A stretch of 16,957 bases of DNA, from positions 22,501 to 39,457 of the forward strand of contig CALSCQ010000124.1 in NCBI GenBank assembly GCA_943704525.1, read 5' to 3'. The position numbers and the translations under genes are program-made. The stretch is from Pigoraptor vietnamica (Eukaryota; Opisthokonta; Filasterea). This document shows positions 1-11,308 of this stretch, in pieces. Numbering within the stretch: position 1 is the first letter of the stretch; the number at the start of each line of letters is the position of its first letter. The notes below the pieces were generated by a model. It worked only from the letters and a program-made list of their open reading frames with translations. It was not told where the DNA came from and ran no database searches.

Positions 1-308
1 GTGGGGAGGCCCGCGCTGGGCGGTCCGTTCGCCCCGTTGAAATCCTTCCCTAGGAACATGTCCGCAAACAGCTCGGCGTCCGAGCGCGACTTCTGCTGCG
101 GGTGCTGTTGATGCGTCGCCATCATTCTCTCGTCGTCTTTCCCCTCCGCATCGCCCAGAGCAACGTCGTTTTCAACCGCATCAGAGGGCTCCGAAACGCC
201 CTCCACGTCGAGTGCCTCGCGTCCACGACCACCATCAACCGGGACAGCGCCGCCAAACTTTAACTCCGCCACGCCAGAGTGTTGCTGCGGCGGGTGGACT
301 ACGACCAT
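1..308 (-). CDS. N-terminal part of an unrecognised protein, cut by the window edge
   Basis: The minus strand is open from position 663 to the left edge in this frame. The only ATG before the long coding-like stretch is at 308-306; a second pair of in-frame ATGs lies at 125-120. About 102 residues are visible. The first 60 are acidic and low in complexity after a short MVVVHPPQQ start. They are followed by a Gln/His patch and the segment KSRSDAELFADMFLGKDFNG, which looks like the start of a folded or conserved part. Third codon positions are mostly G or C, especially downstream of the 125 ATG, as in the recognised genes here. I do not recognise the family. The reading frame and partial nature are seen directly; the choice between the 308 and 125 starts is inference. 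Confidence 0.6.
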   Translation of the reverse strand, partial: MVVVHPPQQHSGVAELKFGGAVPVDGGRGREALDVEGVSEPSDAVENDVALGDAEGKDDERMMATHQQHPQQKSRSDAELFADMFLGKDFNGANGPPSAGLP

Positions 309-863
309 TTCTCCACCGCCAACAAAAAACGAAAGCGCCGGGCCGCGAAGGCCCCCTCCACACACGAGATTAACGCAGCCGACAGTAACAGCGTTTCGGA
401 ACGTTGCGAAAGCCCGCGTGTCAGGCGCCGAACGTCGAAGGGAGATGAGAATGCCGCAGAGGGGCAAACCAATCTTGTACGGGATTGAGGATTCGACGAG
501 CGGCGAAACAACTCGGCGACTTTGCGCAGTGCCCCAGTAAGCACAAGAGGAGGAAAAAAAGACAAAGCGCGAATGGTAGGCGCGCGAGGTCGATGAAAAC
601 AATAAAGATGCCGCCTGTGGATCTGCCGGAACGAGCGTCCGTGAAGGGTTGTCGCAAGGGCTCACGAGCTATCGGAATCGGTGGGTCCTTCTACTGCCCC
701 TCTTTTCCAACCGACCCCTGCGTGCGTGTAACGGGGCGAAGTGGAGAAGGAGATGAAACACCAGAACGGGGGTGCAAAACGCTGAAATATGCGGGAAAAG
801 AAACTGGAGAATAGGAGGGAAAACGAGAGAATAGAGTTGTTTCGTTGGATGCGAGAGTGTTTA

Positions 864-923
864 GTGTGTGTGTGTGTGTATGTGTGCGTGTATGTGTGTG
901 TGTGTATGTGTATGTGCGTGTGT
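864..923. repeat. TG microsatellite, interrupted
   Basis: Sixty bases of TG dinucleotides with scattered TATG and GCG interruptions. Open frames through it on both strands encode only Val/Cys or His/Thr runs. Confidence 0.95.
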
Positions 924-960
924 GAAGCGAGAAGGTTCGTTCGCCCCTCCGAGTGGTGCA

Positions 961-1045
961 CAAAAAAAAAATTGCGCAATTATTTTTATATAATTTTTCA
1001 ATTTTATTTTCAAAATTTTAACTATGTATTCACTATTGAAAAAGA
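961..1045. other. AT-rich island with a 12-base palindrome
   Basis: Nearly pure A/T in an otherwise GC-rich region: a run of nine A, then long T and A tracts. AATTGCGCAATT at 970-981 is a perfect palindrome. Possible roles are a nucleosome-depleted promoter core or simply an AT-rich spacer; the sequence does not decide. Confidence 0.7.
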
Positions 1046-1865
1046 GAATTAAAAGAGAGAAAAAGGAGAGAAAAAGAGAGCCCCATTTTGCTGTCGCTCC
1101 ACTTGGTTCAGCACCGCACGCAGTGTGTAACACGCGCCAAAGACATCCGTCACAGGTGCTCTTCTATTCAAAAAAAAAAAACGCCGCTTCGATCGTTCTC
1201 TCCACCTTTCACTGCCTTGGCCATCTACTGAGGTCGCAAGTCCCATTGAACGGGCACCCGTTGTTTAGAATGTCCCATTATGTGTCGATTCGGTGCCAGG
1301 GTCGCCGGCGAGGCGGTTCTCTGTTTCCATGTGTATGTGGCAGTAGCCGCCCCGCATACTTTCGCTCTCTCTGGTCGCCTCCACAATGAAGGGACAAGAG
1401 ACACTTGCGCAATAATAGGCGAAGTTTCTTTTGTTTTCTGCTGTGGAACGTGGCTGCCAACCCCACATTTTCCCTCGCTTTTTCGCATGATGGGAGACCT
1501 CGACGCAAGTGGTCGTTGCGGGCAAGACGCCTGTCGGTGACCAGCGCCGCACGTCCGTTTCCACAGGCGCACTTGTGGACCACTCTTTCAGCCTCACCTC
1601 TCATTCCTTCTCTTCGTGCGTTTATTTTGATTCTCGGCGAATCCGACAATTTCAGAAACCCCGTCGATTAAGCTTGGGCGTTTTTTTTTCAGCCATTCCG
1701 TCTTTCATTTCTTCTCAATGCACGGCCTATTGACGACTCTGCATGACAACCCAGCGAGATCATGATGTAAGAGAGAGTGTCTTGCTCATGACCACACACA
1801 GCTCGAAAGAGAGGGGCGTCGGGTAATACGCGCCGTACACCTTCCCAGTCGGGAATTGTGGACTC

Positions 1866-2325
1866 ATGGTGGATCTTCCGCAACTGCAATGGCTCATTTT
1901 CCGTGTGCGTTTGGTGCGTGAAGGTATGTGGGAGCTCGAACTGCATTAGCTCATTCCGTGTGATTGTATGGTGTGAAGGTGTGTGGGAGCACGTCACAAG
2001 ACCACTCCACACACGCCAAGCTTTCTGGTGTGTACATGTCTATTTCATTTCGAATCGACGCGCTTTGGACGCAATCAAGTACGCAGCAAACGCGGGCCAC
2101 GCGAGCACGCTTCAAGCTTGGATGACCTACGCAAAAGCGTTCGATTTGCGGGACGTAGAATTAGCACAAGAGGGCACGTGCGCGAAAATCATTACAGCCT
2201 TAGTGCTCAGACCGCATGCTTCCCATACACACAGCACCACCCAACACATACACACGCGCACGCACGCACAGAGACTCGTACACACAAAGACATATACACG
2301 CGTCCGGCTCCCGTCTTTCAGTTAG
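1866..2325 (+). CDS. Tentative small two-exon gene, function unknown
   Basis: Proposed exon 1 is 1866-1923, starting with MVDLPQLQWLIFRVRLVRE and ending GAAG before a consensus donor GTATGT. Phase matches an acceptor AAG at 2018-2020, giving exon 2 from 2021. The best part of exon 2 (about 2062-2190) is a helical-looking stretch containing RRALDAIKYAANAGHAST, then LQAWMTYAKAFDLRDVELAQ, with moderately GC-rich third positions. The frame stops at 2323-2325, but the last 40 codons run through a degenerate CA repeat. A good acceptor-like site (CTTTCAG) at 2316-2322 suggests the true 3' end could be spliced. No family is recognised. The gene would fill a plus-strand slot in the alternating strand order. 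Weakly supported. Confidence 0.3.
1892..1991 (+). repeat. Imperfect tandem duplication, period 57 bp, across a splice donor
   Basis: Copy 1 (about 1892-1935) and copy 2 (about 1949-1991) share GCTCATT, CCGTGTG, TGAAGGT and TGTGGGAGC in the same order. Copy 1 carries the proposed GTATGT donor; copy 2 carries GTGTGT at the matching place and has an in-frame stop. Confidence 0.7.
2219..2302. repeat. Degenerate CA-rich repeat
   Basis: Interrupted CA, CGCA and ACAC units between the tentative plus-strand gene and the 3' end of uS8. Its translation gives His/Thr-rich runs that should not be read as a protein domain. Confidence 0.8.
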
Positions 2326-2431
2326 CGAGAGCGCGAAAATCAATAGGGACGACATGCACGCGTCCAAGACGAAATCGTCCGAGTCACCGACGCAAACGGC
2401 TCAGCATATGTCACTCACCACTACAGTCGCG

Positions 2432-2842
2432 TCACACCAGGCGCGCGACCAAGAGCGGTTCCCCACCGACACGCAAATACTTCGCCGCTTGAAGCGAGCG
2501 GACCCCGAGGGGCGTGCGGAGAATTGTCAACGCCGTCGGCGCACGCAGATGCATGTAGCGGAACGTGTCCTTCTCTCCGAGAAGGGTTTCGAGGTCAAAA
2601 TAAAGCCTCTGACTCGGCTTCGAGATGAGCTCAATGTTCGGCAAATGTCCGTTGAGGATGATTTGGCCCTGCGCCCGCGCCTTACTGTCGGGGATAACCT
2701 GAAACGACTCGATGAATCGGTGCGCCGCGAGGACTTGCGCGCACTCGTAGTTGAGCTTCGTGAGAGGCGCACGCCGAACCTTCGCATTCGGCTGCTTGAG
2801 CGCCTGCACGAATTGTGCGAGGGTGTTTGCGTGCATGCGCAT
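2432..2842 (-). CDS. Organellar (probably mitochondrial) small-subunit ribosomal protein uS8, intronless
   Basis: A 136-residue protein, close to the usual length of bacterial-type uS8. uS8 is a primary binder of the central domain of small-subunit rRNA. Seen in the sequence: an N-terminal helix (HANTLAQFVQALKQ), then the PLTKLNYE segment matching the family's P-x-[ST]-K-L motif, a short hydrophobic segment before a basic linker, LISKPSQRLY matching the family SKPxRRVY motif near residue 80, and the diagnostic C-terminus TPLGVRSLQAAKYLRVGGEP, matching STSxGVMTDREARxxxVGGE. Position 2842 is the first ATG in the open frame; an alternative ATG is two codons later. The frame stays open upstream to about 2983 without another ATG, so no obvious targeting peptide is encoded. 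There are no introns, unlike the neighbours. Assignment to mitochondrion rather than plastid is inference. Confidence 0.88.
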   Translation of the reverse strand: MRMHANTLAQFVQALKQPNAKVRRAPLTKLNYECAQVLAAHRFIESFQVIPDSKARAQGQIILNGHLPNIELISKPSQRLYFDLETLLGEKDTFRYMHLRAPTALTILRTPLGVRSLQAAKYLRVGGEPLLVARLV

Positions 2843-3257
2843 TCTTCGAGTGTGTGTGGGCGCGGAGCCCCTTGCGGCTCTCCGATTCCAATCACCGCGA
2901 GAGTAGAGGGCGCCACGCAAAATGCCCTCTGAATGCACACGCGCAGCAAGCGCCCCCAAAACACAACGATGAGATGCGCACAATTGGCGCGTGAAAATGA
3001 AAGCGAAAGCGAGTTTTGGTGCCGGCGTTTTTCAAAGACACATGTGTCAAAATACGATCGGAAAATTGATTACGAATTTCATTCCGTTCTCGGTAACATG
3101 GTCCGCGCCCAGCTGAAAAGCGAGCCGATCTGCTACAAAGCGCCTGTTACTACGAGCTGTGCATTGTCGTTCCTCGCTTGTCCACAGAATGACACGCTGA
3201 GTCTACGTTTGCGTTGCAAAGGGGCTGCGGTGGAAAGAAGCCCGGAGACTGCAAATA
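2843..3257. promoter_or_regulatory. Head-to-head promoter spacer between uS8 and the EEP gene
   Basis: The spacer is 415 bp long between two divergent start codons. GACACATGTGTC at 3038-3049 is a perfect 12-base palindrome with an E-box-like CACATGTG core. ATTGG at 2983-2987 reads as CCAAT on the uS8 strand, about 145 bp upstream of its start. No TATA box is obvious. No coding sequence is supported. Confidence 0.5.
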
Positions 3258-5847
3258 ATGCGGCCAACCCCCGCACTCGCCCTCCTCTTCGCCCTTGCTT
3301 ACGGTGCGTTGGTTGTTTTTCCATTGGAACTCCATCGTGAGCAATGTTTATATTGTCTGAGGTCTAATCGACGCCTTTGTCTCAGTGGCACGGGGCGCTG
3401 TGTCGGATTATGTTGGTCCGCGCCACCCGCCAGAATCCTGGCTTGCGTACGGGGGCATCTTGAGCGGCTATTCCGTTCCTGCCGTGCTCGACACGGACTT
3501 TCTCAGGGCCATCCATGTGAGTTATGCACTGTCGAGAATGCGCATGCACGGTGAATTGTATACGGTCGCATGCCGTCGGATGTCTGTGTGAGGTAAACAG
3601 TGCCATTTCTTGCGCAGTTTGGTCTGAACCGCGCGTACGAATTTGGCGGGTCGTCCGTCGCGCGCCACTTGCGGCACGATCCCTTCATCTATGCCCCTCG
3701 TGCACTGGTGAGCTAGGCGCTCTCTTGTCATTGATCTAAAAGATCGCGTTGGTGCCGCATTGTATTGACACAATTGCCGTTCTCACTCTCGGCGCGTTGT
3801 TGTCGCAGGAGCTCAAGTACTCAACAAACGGGCGCACTCAGCTCGAAGTGGAGCGCTACGTCAACTCGGGCGGCGTCAGAAAATCAGTGCGGAGGCGCAT
3901 GACCATGGGATGGACGTACCATTTTCATGCTGTGTGGGACTGCGGCGCATCGGCGGTAGCCGTGCACACAATCGCCGTCACTCGTGACAATGTTGGTCGC
4001 CTTGCTGTTCTGGAGCACACGGCGCAGTCGCTCTCGCGCTCGTTGAGCGTCTCTCTCGACTACGACGGCGCGACCCTCTCCGCACTCTCTTGCCTCGGCG
4101 CGACAAACACGTCGGATGCGCAATTGCGCAGCATACGTGGTGGCGGCTCCTGCCCGAGTGCTGCTTCACACAGTCTTGCTGTCGTTCCCAACCCCATGTG
4201 CGACATTGGGCGATTCGGGCTAGGGAGGGGCCTTCGAATCTCAAGCGATGCGCATTCCGACCACCACGGCAGCGGCGCGGGCCTGCAGTCATCTGCGCCG
4301 CGCGTGTTTCGCGCGTTGACGTACAACGTGTGGAATTACAACGGAAAGCCGTCGGATTACTATAGGCGCGTTCGCATGATTGGCGCCGTCTGTCGCTCTG
4401 CGCGCGCGGACGTCATTGCGTTCCAGGAGGTGCGCTATGACGTCAGCCAGGGCGGTTCGCTGGGGCCGTCACAGACTGACCATCTCGTCGGCCAGCTGCC
4501 GGGCTATCAGGTGCGTTGAGTGCCAAAGTCTGCGGACGGCGCGTCCGACGTGTGTTGCACGCACAAACTTGCACTCAGCGTCGTAATTCATACTATCGTG
4601 CATACACGAATAATGCACGTGCACACTGCCCTACGGTGCATCATGTGGCACTCAGTGCGTCTGCGGTTCTGTTTTACGTTGCCGTGATTGTCCTTATGCC
4701 ACATCGATAACCGCCCTTCACTTCAATCGTTGTCTCAGTACGTGTTCCAGCCCGCCATGTCCTATCCCGAGGGCGACGCGACCCTCCGCGTGGAGGAGGG
4801 CCTCGCCGTGTTTTCTCGCCACCCCATCGTCTCACGTGACTACATTTTGCTGCCGCGCGACTCTGGTGACGACGCGGATGTGCACCAGCGCATTCTCTTG
4901 CACGCCGTGTTGGACACGGGCGACACTGGAAAGGTATGTGCGGGTCGTCTCAATTGGACGAAAAAGTTGTCGTGCGGTTTGCTCTCCCATCGTACCCCTT
5001 CTGCCAGAGACGGATTGTTTAACACGTGCATGTGTGTGGGCAGGTGCATGTTTTCGTCAGCCACTTTTCACTCAAGGAGGAGTCTCGCGAACGGGGCGCG
5101 GCGGTGATAGCCGCACACATGCGCGCCGTCGCCCCACAGAACGAGCCGTGGCTATTTATGGGGGACCTCAATGCGCTTCCCCACACGGACACCATGAGGC
5201 AAGTAATCGCACCATTCGCCAGTGTCGCATGCGAGTCTCCAACTGCCGCATACGACTGTTGTGCTGTCGAAAGTGTCCACATCTGTCGCATGAGAGTGTC
5301 CCGACTCTGTGGGCGATCTTCCTGTGTGGCCTATGTGCCCCGTCTCTCTGAGCGAATGCACATCGAAGCGGCGTTGTTCATAATAACGTGTTGTCTTCGC
5401 GCAGGTTTTTTGACGGCGCCATTTCACTGCAAGGCACAAGTATGGCTGGCCAACTGCGCGATGTGTGGACGATGCTGCATCCCGAGCCGGAACCGCCCGT
5501 CAACCACAAGGATCCACTGGAGACACAAGACAGGTGCGTGTCTTTGTTCCGTTGTATTACCAACTCAAGCTTCTAGCCTTCGCATCTGTGCGTGACATAG
5601 TTGACCCTTGCGTCGCAGGCGCGCCGGGCTCACGTTCAGTACGCTGGATCCCCTGCTTGCGAAGCGGATCGACTACGTTTACTTCCACTCCCCCAAGGGC
5701 ACCCGCGACACGTGCCGGTGGGAGTGGCGTCCAGTCGAGTGTGCCACAGTGGGCGACGTCGCGAGGGCCGGCGTGCACCCGTCCGACCATTTGGGCGTGC
5801 TGAGTGCGTTCACTGTGCGTGCGGTGGACAGTTGCGATGCCGTGTAG
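3258..5847 (+). CDS. Secreted endonuclease/exonuclease/phosphatase (EEP) superfamily protein, 8 exons
   Basis: The spliced protein is 558 residues. Exons: 3258-3303, 3386-3516, 3618-3707, 3809-4510, 4739-4933, 5044-5198, 5405-5533, 5619-5847; every junction keeps frame. It begins with a signal peptide (MRPTPALALLFALAY, then ARGA). Residues about 60-255 form an unrecognised N-terminal region. The EEP catalytic domain follows: LTYNVWN (Asn262), FQEVR (Glu296), VSHFS (His395), GDLNAL (Asp429, Asn431), IDYVYF, and the C-terminal SDHLGV (Asp539, His540). These are the metal-binding and catalytic positions of the DNase I, sphingomyelinase and inositol phosphatase fold. Substrate cannot be told from sequence; a secreted phosphodiesterase is likely. 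No transmembrane segment or GPI signal is seen. Intron 6 has a GC donor. The stop lies inside a 21-base tandem duplication. Confidence 0.88.
5199..5404 (+). other. GC-AG intron (intron 6 of the EEP gene)
   Basis: The exon ends ACCATGAG and the intron begins GCAAGT, ending CGCGCAG. Joining AG with the following G gives Arg, then FFDGAISLQG, and keeps the EEP domain in frame. No usable GT donor near the junction preserves both frame and the conserved GDLNA region. The donor otherwise matches the strong consensus expected for GC donors. Confidence 0.8.
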
Positions 5848-5872
5848 CGCGGGACAGTTGCGATGCCGTGTG
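5825..5872 (+). repeat. 21-base direct duplication over the EEP stop codon, period 27
   Basis: GGACAGTTGCGATGCCGTGT occurs at 5826-5845 and again at 5853-5872. The first copy supplies the last codons (DSCDAV) and the stop TAG at 5845-5847; the second copy is in the 3' untranslated region. Confidence 0.9.
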
Positions 5873-5903
5873 TGTAACGCCACGCGGTCTGTTGATAATG
5901 AAT

Positions 5904-5928
5904 AAGCGCTGCGCTGGTAGCAGCGCTT
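5904..5928. other. Perfect 9-bp hairpin between converging genes
   Basis: AAGCGCTGC at 5904-5912 pairs exactly with GCAGCGCTT at 5920-5928 around a 7-base loop (GCTGGTA). It lies 57 bp after the EEP stop and 176 bp after the stop of the opposing gene. It could be a 3'-end or RNA structure element for either transcript; this role is inferred. Confidence 0.7.
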
Positions 5929-5965
5929 GGTTCTATGGGACTTGCAGTCAGAGGTCAGACAAGAA

Positions 5966-6110
5966 AGTTTACGTATGTACACGCCAAAGCCGCGCACGCG
6001 AGCCGCTGTTACAGCGCGCACCTATTGCTACAGCACGCAAAGAGTTTACGTATGTACACGCCAAGCCGCGCACGCGAGCAGTTGTTACAGCGCGCATCTA
6101 TTTCTACAGC
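5966..6110. repeat. Two tandem copies of a ~77-bp repeat
   Basis: Copy 1 is about 5966-6034 and copy 2 about 6043-6110. Both carry AGTTTACGTATGTACACGCC, then CCGCGCACGCGAGC, TGTTACAGCGCGCA and CTACAGC, with a few substitutions and one indel. Copy 2 runs a few bases past the stop codon of the minus-strand gene ending at 6104, so that gene's 3' end is made of repeat sequence. Confidence 0.9.
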
Positions 6111-7063
6111 GGGGACCCCCTCCGCGACTGCACGCGACTCATTATCTGTCCCATGTTAAGGGCGACCTTACGACGAGGCTCGGCGACCGCCTGCGAGCAC
6201 GACAGGCGGAACGCCTCCAGCTTGCGCTCAAACTCGGCGTCGCATTCGTGTTCGGAGCGCTTGCTTTCGGCGCGACGACCACTCGCAGCAGTGTCAGAAG
6301 GAGACTGGTTCTCCTTCGCGCTCTCGTCGTCCGAGGACGTCGCCGAGACAGGGGCCTCAGCATCACGCGCGGCAGGGAGGTCCACGCAGTCGGGGGTAGT
6401 CGGCACCTCCAAAGTCGTCACGTCAGCGGACGCGACAGAGTCACGGACAACGGCGTGTGTCTGTTCTCCGCCCGCCGCGCGGTCCGGTTCGGCGTCGCAG
6501 GGCGTGGGGTGCGAGGGGCTGGTCGCGCGGCTGTTCCGCGACGAGTGCGAGCGCCTCTTGCGACGGCCGTTCTTCTTGCCGCTCTGCTCAATAAAGCGGA
6601 CGAGGTCGTCGATGTCGCGATGATCCTCTTGCGCGGCAAAAGAGAGGTTGTCGGGCGCTGGCGCACTCGTCGTCAGCTGCTCGACGTTCTCAGAGGACTG
6701 CGACGCGGGGTTACTGTCGACTTGCGCTTGCACGGGCGCCACAGTGTTAACACCGTCGGGACCCTCCGATGCGGGCGGCACGTTGCCACGCAGGCGCTCG
6801 CTCATGCACTTGTACATACGTTGCATCTCCGGAGAAGCGGACGCGAGTGCAATTGGCGTGTCCTCTGTCGGGGGCGGAGAGTCTGGCTCGTCCGAGGACC
6901 CAGAGTCGCAGCCGTCGTCAGGGAAAGGGTCCGCTCCGAGCTGCGGGTTGAAGTAGAGGATGCCCAGGGTGCCGTTGGGCTGTCGGAAGTCGTCGGGCCA
7001 ATGGTAGGTGCGCGAGCCCTCCGTGATGACGAGCCTGTCCTTGCTCGTCGCCCTGCGGATCAT
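6104..7063 (-). CDS. Unrecognised, mostly disordered 319-residue protein, intronless
   Basis: Starts at an ATG at 7063 and ends at 6104. The N-terminal 45 residues look folded or conserved (SKDRLVITEGSRTYHWPDDF, then a GTLGILYFNP segment). A long Ser/Pro/Asp/Glu-rich disordered region follows. In the middle is a short helix-like motif DIDDLVRFIEQSGKK next to a basic cluster (NGRRKRRSHSSR) that could be a nuclear localisation signal. The C-terminal 45 residues again look ordered (FERKLEAFRLS, RRKVALNMGQIMSRV). This plan, a DDLVxFI helix before a basic patch plus a C-terminal FxRxLE...RxKVxLNM segment, recalls the FAM193 C-terminal region, but that is a weak resemblance from memory. No signal peptide. 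It shares a promoter spacer with GluRS. A 474-codon open frame on the opposite strand is Arg-rich and reads as an antisense shadow. Confidence 0.72.
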   Translation of the reverse strand: MIRRATSKDRLVITEGSRTYHWPDDFRQPNGTLGILYFNPQLGADPFPDDGCDSGSSDEPDSPPPTEDTPIALASASPEMQRMYKCMSERLRGNVPPASEGPDGVNTVAPVQAQVDSNPASQSSENVEQLTTSAPAPDNLSFAAQEDHRDIDDLVRFIEQSGKKNGRRKRRSHSSRNSRATSPSHPTPCDAEPDRAAGGEQTHAVVRDSVASADVTTLEVPTTPDCVDLPAARDAEAPVSATSSDDESAKENQSPSDTAASGRRAESKRSEHECDAEFERKLEAFRLSCSQAVAEPRRKVALNMGQIMSRVQSRRGSPL

Positions 7064-7189
7064 TGTCGTTACAGCGCGTTAACGAAGTGTGTGAGTGGAT
7101 TCACTTGTGGAGACGCGATGAAGCAGAGGAGAGCGAGCATGCGATTAAATTCGTACCAAGACGCGCGTGAGTACGCTATGCGTGCCTCT

Positions 7190-7245
7190 GTGTGTGTGTG
7201 CGCGTGTGTGGTGCGTGTGTGTGTGTGTGTGGTGTGTGGTGTGTG
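7190..7245. repeat. TG microsatellite, interrupted
   Basis: TG dinucleotides with CGCG and GGTG interruptions in the 5' region of the minus-strand 319-residue gene. Confidence 0.9.
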
Positions 7246-7270
7246 GAGTGTTGTCTCACGTTTGCGCGGC

Positions 7271-7312
7271 ACACCATTGGCCTATCCGCCCTTGCCATGT
7301 TACCAATGGTGT
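7271..7312. promoter_or_regulatory. 10-bp inverted repeat carrying opposed CCAAT boxes
   Basis: ACACCATTGG and CCAATGGTGT are exact reverse complements separated by 22 bp. Both contain the CCAAT pentamer recognised by NF-Y/HAP complexes in eukaryotes. The centre (about 7291) is 228 bp from one start codon and 237 bp from the other. Function as a bidirectional promoter element is inferred. Confidence 0.6.
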
Positions 7313-7368
7313 TACTATAGAATAGGGTGGGAGTTACAGCTACGCATGTGACGTGTTTTGACTTGTGA

Positions 7369-10859
<3,491 letters not shown>

Positions 10860-11308
10860 AAACCGTTCTTGTACACACAAGGTGATGTTGTGGAAGTGTG
10901 TGTCGCACATTGCGCTAGTGAGTCATTAGCCATTGGGCATTAGAACATCAAGGGAGTGCGGGGTCATGCATTTTATCGATAACGAACGCGCGCGCGCAAA
11001 CGACAACGCGAGAGCGAAGGACGGCGGCTTTGTACATCAGACGAAGAAAGAGATCGACCGACGCAGCGAACGCGGGTGAGATAAATCAGCGAAGTTGAAA
11101 ATAAGTGTTCAAGTGCCAACCAGGGCAAACCGAAAGCGCCAGCGCTCGCAGCGTTTAAATGTGAGTGTGTGCGTGTGAATGCATGTGGCGTTTGTGCAGA
11201 TGTGTATGTGTGTGTGTGTGCGTGCGCGTGTGTGTGTCTGTTTGCAAGTGGCGTGTGTGTTTGCGATGTGCTAATGCACACCGGTCAGTCGCATTCCCTC
11301 TCGGGAGC
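10860..11308. other. Tail-to-tail spacer between GluRS and the PI-PLC protein
   Basis: Holds the 3' untranslated regions of two converging genes. I see no gene, no AATAAA signal and no strong hairpin. The right half (about 11160-11270) is a TG-rich microsatellite; an alternating CGCG run lies at about 10988-10995. Confidence 0.6.
11160..11270. repeat. Interrupted TG microsatellite in the 3' region of the PI-PLC gene
   Basis: TG dinucleotides with TGCGTG, TGCATG and TTTG interruptions, starting about 40 bp beyond the stop codon of the minus-strand gene. Confidence 0.85.

Larger units (their letters stand above)
309..1865. other. Intergenic spacer between divergent genes; no supported gene
   Basis: I see no convincing coding sequence on either strand. 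Open frames here have no family resemblance and mostly translate repeats. The spacer contains a TG microsatellite (864-923), a sharp AT-rich island (about 961-1045) with poly-A and a 12-base palindrome, short A and T runs (1171-1180, 1681-1689) and pyrimidine-rich patches near 1600-1715. A CCAAT motif at about 469 lies 160 bp upstream of the left-hand gene's first ATG. The promoters of the two flanking genes should be in this stretch. Confidence 0.6.

Noticed and set aside
1225-1671. Several overlapping open frames on both strands
   Set aside because: None shows family motifs, consistent codon bias or splice partners; they overlap each other in all frames.
2216-2932. 238-codon plus-strand open frame
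   Set aside because: It overlaps uS8 on the opposite strand, which has the diagnostic family motifs.
5866-5872. TGTAA green-algal poly(A) signal after the EEP gene
   Set aside because: A TGTAA does occur shortly after the stop, but the other genes' 3' regions lack it, so it is not evidence for a green alga.
5927-7351. The longest open frame in the window (474 codons, plus strand)
   Set aside because: It lies antisense to the 319-residue gene, is very rich in Arg and Val with no family features, and runs into TG repeats. Its openness follows from the GC-rich third positions of the other strand.
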